Below, in pieces: positions 59,629-64,000 of a DNA stretch of 64,000 nt. The DNA comes from Billgrantia tianxiuensis. GTDB taxonomy: Bacteria > Pseudomonadota > Gammaproteobacteria > Pseudomonadales > Halomonadaceae. The DNA lies in contig NZ_CP035042.1 of the NCBI RefSeq assembly GCF_009834345.1, positions 2,604,001 through 2,668,000 of the forward strand. Direction: 5' to 3'. The notes beneath the pieces were generated by a model. It had not been told where the DNA came from. It searched no databases and saw only the letters and a list, made by a program, of their open reading frames with translations. Position numbers and translations under genes: made by a program. Position 1 is the stretch's first letter, and each line of letters opens with the position of its first letter.

Positions 59629-61778
59629 GGGCAAGCCTCCCCCAGCGCACAGTCAGCCACCTTCGTGGCATCACCCGTAGCCAGCCGCTGGCAGATCTCG
59701 ATCACCGCGGCCCCCTGCAAGGCGGCAGTCAGCAGTTGCTCGTGCAGAATCGGATCGACCGGCTCGTGGATTTCTGCCGTCGCTCCACCCGGCAATAGCG
59801 CCGCCGCCGCCCCCTGCCCGCTCCCCGCGCCGGGGCTGCCACCGGAGTTGATCCTGACCTGGGCGCCGACGATGGTGATGCCGCTGGGGTCGAGCTTGAG
59901 GAAGCTGCCGCCGGCCTTCAGCGTGATCTCGGCGCCGGCGTCGATCACGGTCTTGCTGCCGGCCTTGTGGTGGATCTCCTGGCCCGCTTCGACGAGCTGG
60001 GCTCGGGCGGTCTTCTCGTGGCGGGTGGCGCCGACAATGAGGTGGTCGTCGCCGTCGACCTGGAGGTGGCGCTGGCCGTGCACGGTGAGGTGGTCGTCGG
60101 CGTGAATCTCGCTGATGCGGTAATGATGCACGGTGAGGTGGCTGTCGTTGCCGATCTCTTCGGTGCGGTCGTTGTTCGTCAGCAGCTCCAGGTCTTTCTG
60201 GGCGTGGAGCCAGATCTGCTCCTGGCCCGCTTCGTCCTCGAAGCGCAGTTCCTGGAAGCCTTCGCCCTGGTGACTCTGGGTGCGGATGACGGTGCGGGTC
60301 TTGTGCTCGGGTAGCGCGTAGGGCGGTGTGCTAACGGCGTTGTAGACCCGCCCGGTGATCAGCGGTTGATCTGGATCGCCCTCCAGGTAGCTGATCAGGA
60401 CCTCATGGCCAATCCTGGGAATCGCCAGGCTGCCGTAGCCGCCGCCGGCCCAGTCCTGGCTGACTCGGAGCCACGCACTCGCCGTTTCGTTGGGCTCGGC
60501 ATAGCGATCCCAGGGGAACTGCACCTTGACCCGGCCGTGCTCGTCGCAATAGATCTCTTCGCCTTCGGGACCGACGACGAAGGCGATCTGAGGGCCGTCG
60601 ACCCGGGGCCGGGGATTGGGCTCGGGGCGCCAGGCCTGGTCGGCGGGCATGAGCACGAGGTCGTTGTGGTAGCGGGTCATGGCTTCCGAGCCTGCCCGAC
60701 CCTGCAGGCCACTATTCCCTTGCCCATCGCCCTGGCCGCCGCTCTGAATGAAGCCGTCCTCTTCCAGCGCCTGGGGCTGCTTGCCGTGGTGGACCACGCC
60801 GAGCACCTGCCAATCGCGGTTGAGTTCGTCGAGGTCATGGTCGGTCAAGGTGAAGCGGGTGCCCGGGGCAAGCTCGGGCAGGTCGCTCTCGGCGTCGGCG
60901 GTGTTGGCGCCACGGCGTAGCGCTTCGAGGCGGATGCGGGTAAAGGCCTGGCCGGAGGCGTCTCGCTTGTAGCGCCCGGGGTAGTCGTAGTGTTCGTAGT
61001 CACTTCTCTGACCGTGCGCCCCAAGATCGCGTGCGGCGTGGTCGTGCAGCTGGCCGTAGGCCGGGTTCTTGAACGAGTAGTCCTTGAGCGTGGCCGAGGC
61101 CGGGGCAACCCGGGCGTGCTGGTGCAGCTTGCGCACGTGGCGCGTGGGCGGCGTGCCGCCGGCGCGGCCGTGGTAGGTGCGCTCGCCCAGGTGGGGCAGC
61201 ACCTGAGGGGCGTCGGCGAACACCAGGCGGTGGGCGGCGCTGGGTGTCTCGCCACCGGTCTCGAAAAACTCATGGAAGTAGAACAGCCCCTCTTCGGCGG
61301 CCAGGCGCTCGACGAAGGCGAGATCGTCTTCCCGGTACTGGGTAAGGTACTCCCGAGACTCGGGTTCGCGGGTGGCGGCAAAGGCGAGATCGGTCAGGCC
61401 ATGCTCGTCGCACAGGGTGTTGAGCACCGTGAGCGGCGAGACCGCCTGGAAGATGCGCGAGTTCTGCCGCAGCGAGAGGCGCCACAGCGCGGGGCGGATC
61501 TCGACCCGATAGAAGGTGTGGCGGTGGCCGCGGTCGCCACGGGCGAACTCGCTGACGATGCCATGAACGCGGCGCAGCACCTCGCCCTCCTGCCAGATCG
61601 TCAGGGTGGCCTCGCGATCGAGGATATCGGTGGCGGAGAGGCGGCCGTCACGGCTGGCGAAGCGCACGCTCAGTTCGAAGGGCTGGGACAGCGCTTCCTT
61701 GTGAGTGAATTCAATGACCGCCAGGTCCTCGGCCCCGGCCAAGGCCAGGGTGAATTGCCATCCATGTGCATCGGCCAA
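59619..61778 (-). CDS. vgrG: VgrG (TssI) spike protein of an orphan T6SS cargo island
   Basis: This 719-residue puncturing-tip protein has the gp27-like N-terminal domain (AVSPLTVLNTLCDEHGLTD..., YREDDLAFVERLAAEEGLFYFHEF), the gp5-like OB fold (IYCDEHGRVKVQFPWDRY), SAWLRVSQDWAGGGYGSLAIPRIGHEVLISYLEGDPDQP, and a C-terminal DUF2345 beta-helix. The last 30 residues are a Cys-rich tail (CQRLATGDATKVADCALGEACPCR), perhaps the cargo contact. The start is a TTG with GGGAGG four bases upstream, an unusual choice but there is no ATG in frame nearby. No T6SS sheath, membrane or baseplate genes and no PAAR gene are in this window. Confidence 0.95.
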   Translation of the reverse strand: MADAHGWQFTLALAGAEDLAVIEFTHKEALSQPFELSVRFASRDGRLSATDILDREATLTIWQEGEVLRRVHGIVSEFARGDRGHRHTFYRVEIRPALWRLSLRQNSRIFQAVSPLTVLNTLCDEHGLTDLAFAATREPESREYLTQYREDDLAFVERLAAEEGLFYFHEFFETGGETPSAAHRLVFADAPQVLPHLGERTYHGRAGGTPPTRHVRKLHQHARVAPASATLKDYSFKNPAYGQLHDHAARDLGAHGQRSDYEHYDYPGRYKRDASGQAFTRIRLEALRRGANTADAESDLPELAPGTRFTLTDHDLDELNRDWQVLGVVHHGKQPQALEEDGFIQSGGQGDGQGNSGLQGRAGSEAMTRYHNDLVLMPADQAWRPEPNPRPRVDGPQIAFVVGPEGEEIYCDEHGRVKVQFPWDRYAEPNETASAWLRVSQDWAGGGYGSLAIPRIGHEVLISYLEGDPDQPLITGRVYNAVSTPPYALPEHKTRTVIRTQSHQGEGFQELRFEDEAGQEQIWLHAQKDLELLTNNDRTEEIGNDSHLTVHHYRISEIHADDHLTVHGQRHLQVDGDDHLIVGATRHEKTARAQLVEAGQEIHHKAGSKTVIDAGAEITLKAGGSFLKLDPSGITIVGAQVRINSGGSPGAGSGQGAAAALLPGGATAEIHEPVDPILHEQLLTAALQGAAVIEICQRLATGDATKVADCALGEACPCR

Positions 61779-61990
61779 TGTGCCTCCCTGCGTCTGGAAG
61801 ATGACGCCACTTTATCGTTGATTAAGAAAATACTGATGCTTCGCGCGAAAAGCTTACCAGCCACGAGAGGGAGTATCTGTGGCACTTCGCTGATAACGGT
61901 GTAGGAAATGACTTACAAAGCAGACTTCGAGACGCTACGCCTAATCGAAGCGTGGCGGATCACTCACCAGCGGCGTGTACCAGCTGGCAG

Positions 61991-62905
61991 CTACAGCGGC
62001 GACACGATATCCCCATGCCCGAAACGCTCACGCATGCGCTGCTCGCGGAATCCCTCCAGCAACCGCGCATAGCGGCGCGGTATCTTGGCACCGGAGCGGC
62101 TGACCAGGTGCAGCGTCTCGTACTCGGTCACCGGCAGGTCGAGTTCCTTGACCTGGCGCTGCCAGGGCGAGGTTTCCAGTACCAGTCGCGACACCACGGT
62201 AAATCCCAGGCCGCGGGCCACTGCATCAAGCACCATCCCCACTTCATTGGTAAAGCCCTGGCGGCGGAACTGGCTCATGGAGCGGAACTCGTCGGGAAAG
62301 TTGCTGCGCAACAGCGCCCCGGCATGATTGATGCCGTCGGAGTAGTTGAGGAAGCCGATACCCATCAGCTCGGTGAGCGAAGTGCCAGCGAAATCGGCCG
62401 GCACCACAAGACACAGCGGCTCCTGATGCCAAAGCCGGCACTCCAGCTCCGGGTGTCGAATCGTTTCGGTGACGATCCCCAGGTCGTGACGCCCCGCCAG
62501 CACATCGGAGACGATCTCGTGGCTGAAGGCGAAGCTGTAGTTGACCGTCAGCCCGGGCGACATCTGCTGCTGACCGAGAATATAGGGGTAGAACATCAGG
62601 CCGACGCTGCCCGGCGAAGCAATTCGGCACTCTCCGGTATCGAGTGCGTCGTCATCGAGCGAATGACGGAACTGCTCGTGCTCGGAGAATAGCCTAAGGC
62701 CGTAGTCATAGGCCCGCCGCCCGGCCTCGGTCAGTGTGAAGCGTCGTCCTTGGCGCTCCAGCAACGGCTTGTCGAGATACTGCTCGAGCTTGCGCACATG
62801 TTGGCTGACGCCAGGTTGCGTCATGTCGAGGTGTCGTGCGGTGCGCGTGAAGCTACCCGTTTCGACCAGCGTGATGAAGGTACGGAAATACTGGGCGTTG
62901 AACAT
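61991..62905 (-). CDS. LysR-family transcriptional regulator
   Basis: This 304-residue regulator has the N-terminal helix-turn-helix (MFNAQYFRTFITLVETGSFTRTARHLDMTQPGVSQHVRKLEQYL) and a periplasmic-binding-like effector domain with IASPGSVGLMFYPYILGQQQ. It is divergent from ppnN, 210 bp apart, so it may control that gene or itself. Its effector is unknown. The 212-bp gap to vgrG shows no other gene. Confidence 0.9.
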   Translation of the reverse strand: MFNAQYFRTFITLVETGSFTRTARHLDMTQPGVSQHVRKLEQYLDKPLLERQGRRFTLTEAGRRAYDYGLRLFSEHEQFRHSLDDDALDTGECRIASPGSVGLMFYPYILGQQQMSPGLTVNYSFAFSHEIVSDVLAGRHDLGIVTETIRHPELECRLWHQEPLCLVVPADFAGTSLTELMGIGFLNYSDGINHAGALLRSNFPDEFRSMSQFRRQGFTNEVGMVLDAVARGLGFTVVSRLVLETSPWQRQVKELDLPVTEYETLHLVSRSGAKIPRRYARLLEGFREQRMRERFGHGDIVSPL

Positions 62906-63115
62906 GGCACATCGCTTGAAGTCAGGGACGAGGTCGAAACCGGATCGCTTAATCCTACCACCGCATGCCCAGTGCTGCAGCGCTGCGCCGTGTCAGCCGC
63001 CGTGATAGCATCGCATTACGACTCGATGAAGAATGAATGACTCTCCTGTCGGCCCAGCCACGTGCTGGCATCAACCGGCCTCGACGGGAGACTCCGACGA
63101 CACAAGGATCGTTGC

Positions 63116-64000
63116 ATGCCCGATACCATCTCCACCACCGTTTCTCCCCTGCGAAGCCTGGAAGTGCTTTCGCAACACGAGGTCAATCGCCTGCGCGATA
63201 CCTCCAAGGCCGGCCTGCACGACCTGCTGCGACGCTGCTCGCTTGCCGTCCTCAGCTCCGGCAGCATGACCGACGACAGCCTGGTACTGATGGAGACCTA
63301 TCACGACTTCGATATCGAAGTGATCCAGCAGGACCGCGGCATTCGCCTCAAGTTGACCAATGCCCCGGCCGAGGCCTTCGTCGATGGCAAGATGATCCGC
63401 GGCATTCGCGAGCATCTTTCCTCGGTGCTGCGCGATATCGTCTATGTCTACAACGAAATTCAGCGCCACTCCCGCTTCGACCTGACCACCGGAGAAGGCA
63501 CCACCAACGCGGTGTTTCATATCCTGCGCAAGGCCGGCACGATGAAACCCGGGCGCGATCCCGGTATCGTGGTGTGTTGGGGCGGGCACTCCATCACCCG
63601 CGAGGAGTACGAGTACACCAAGGACGTCGGCTATCAGTTGGGCCTGCGCGAACTGGATATCTGCACCGGCTGCGGCCCCGGGGCCATGAAGGGGCCGATG
63701 AAAGGGGCCAACCTGGCCCATGCCAAGCAGCGTATCGCCGACGGTCGCTACCTGGGTGTCTCCGAGCCGGGCATCATCGCCGCCGAAGCACCCAATCCGC
63801 TGGTCAACGAACTGGTGGTCATGCCCGACATCGAGAAGCGCCTGGAAGCCTTCGTGCGGCTCGGCCATGGCATCGTGGTCTTCCCTGGAGGCGTCGGTAC
63901 CGCCGAGGAGATACTCTACCTGTTGGGCATTCTGCTCCACCCCGACAATGACGACATGGCCTTGCCGGTCATCTTCACCGGCCCCGCCAATTCGGCCGAG
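63116..64000 (+). CDS. ppnN: Nucleotide 5'-monophosphate nucleosidase PpnN, partial
   Basis: The gene runs off the window; 295 codons are present. PpnN (YgdH) cleaves purine and pyrimidine monophosphates to base and ribose-5-phosphate and is regulated by (p)ppGpp in E. coli. The N-terminal region SPLRSLEVLSQHEVNRLRDTS and the Rossmann core match it: VVCWGGHSI, ELDICTGCGPGAMKGPMKGA, EAPNPLVNELVVMPDIEKRLEAFVRLGHGIVVFPGGVGTAEEILYL. The last is the PGGxGTxxE motif shared with LOG phosphoribohydrolases. AAGGA lies seven bases before the ATG at 63116. E. coli PpnN has 454 residues. Confidence 0.94.
   Translation, partial: MPDTISTTVSPLRSLEVLSQHEVNRLRDTSKAGLHDLLRRCSLAVLSSGSMTDDSLVLMETYHDFDIEVIQQDRGIRLKLTNAPAEAFVDGKMIRGIREHLSSVLRDIVYVYNEIQRHSRFDLTTGEGTTNAVFHILRKAGTMKPGRDPGIVVCWGGHSITREEYEYTKDVGYQLGLRELDICTGCGPGAMKGPMKGANLAHAKQRIADGRYLGVSEPGIIAAEAPNPLVNELVVMPDIEKRLEAFVRLGHGIVVFPGGVGTAEEILYLLGILLHPDNDDMALPVIFTGPANSAE

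Overview
The window looks like a chromosome segment from a Halomonas-type gammaproteobacterium. The evidence is the high GC content, gammaproteobacterial housekeeping genes (uvrB, prfC, ygfZ, glmS, ppnN, gcvTHP), a RegB/RegA redox two-component pair, and intergenic repeats of the kind seen in Halomonadaceae. No tRNA, rRNA or CRISPR array was found.

Layout. 0.0-9.7 kb: DNA repair (nei, uvrB), an OsmC-like protein, ygfZ, a TatD-type hydrolase, mscL, prfC and regB-regA. Two diverged copies of a structured intergenic repeat lie at 345-450 and 9569-9674. 9.7-18.5 kb: ketone-body/hydroxybutyrate genes (bdhA, scoA, scoB and a divergent LysR regulator), a HybE-like protein, an inositol-monophosphatase gene with a MITE-like element at its stop codon, grxA, a DUF1338-like gene, an acyltransferase, a LysM/LytM lipoprotein and alkB. 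A head-to-head pair of perfect DnaA boxes sits at 13334-13356.

18.5-49.0 kb: a surface-polysaccharide locus. On the minus strand, after an ops/JUMPStart-like element near 44.55 kb, come wza-wzb-wzc, wbpA-wbpB-wbpD-wbpE (UDP-GlcNAc3NAcA pathway), a Wzx flippase, an asparagine-synthase homologue, GNAT and FemAB-like proteins, a polysaccharide deacetylase homologue, a Wzy-like protein, two glycosyltransferases, a bacillosamine-type set (phosphoglycosyl transferase, acetyltransferase, aminotransferase, 4,6-dehydratase), glmS and a second ligase/polymerase-like protein. Divergent on the plus strand is gfcABCD (yjbEFGH-like). The 780-bp AT-rich gap between the two arms holds the likely control region.

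49.0-55.7 kb: glycine cleavage (gcvT; gcvH-gcvP) with an alanine/glycine:cation symporter. 55.7-61.8 kb: an orphan type VI secretion cargo island, transcribed as vgrG, a DUF4123 adaptor, an alpha/beta-hydrolase effector candidate, and a membrane-anchored beta-propeller-like protein that is a candidate immunity protein. 61.9-64.0 kb: a LysR regulator and the start of ppnN.

Caveat for the whole window: twelve genes are broken by about 21 apparent single-base deletions and no insertions, many of them in G/C runs. This looks more like consensus sequencing error than biological decay, so the broken genes are described by their reconstructed products.
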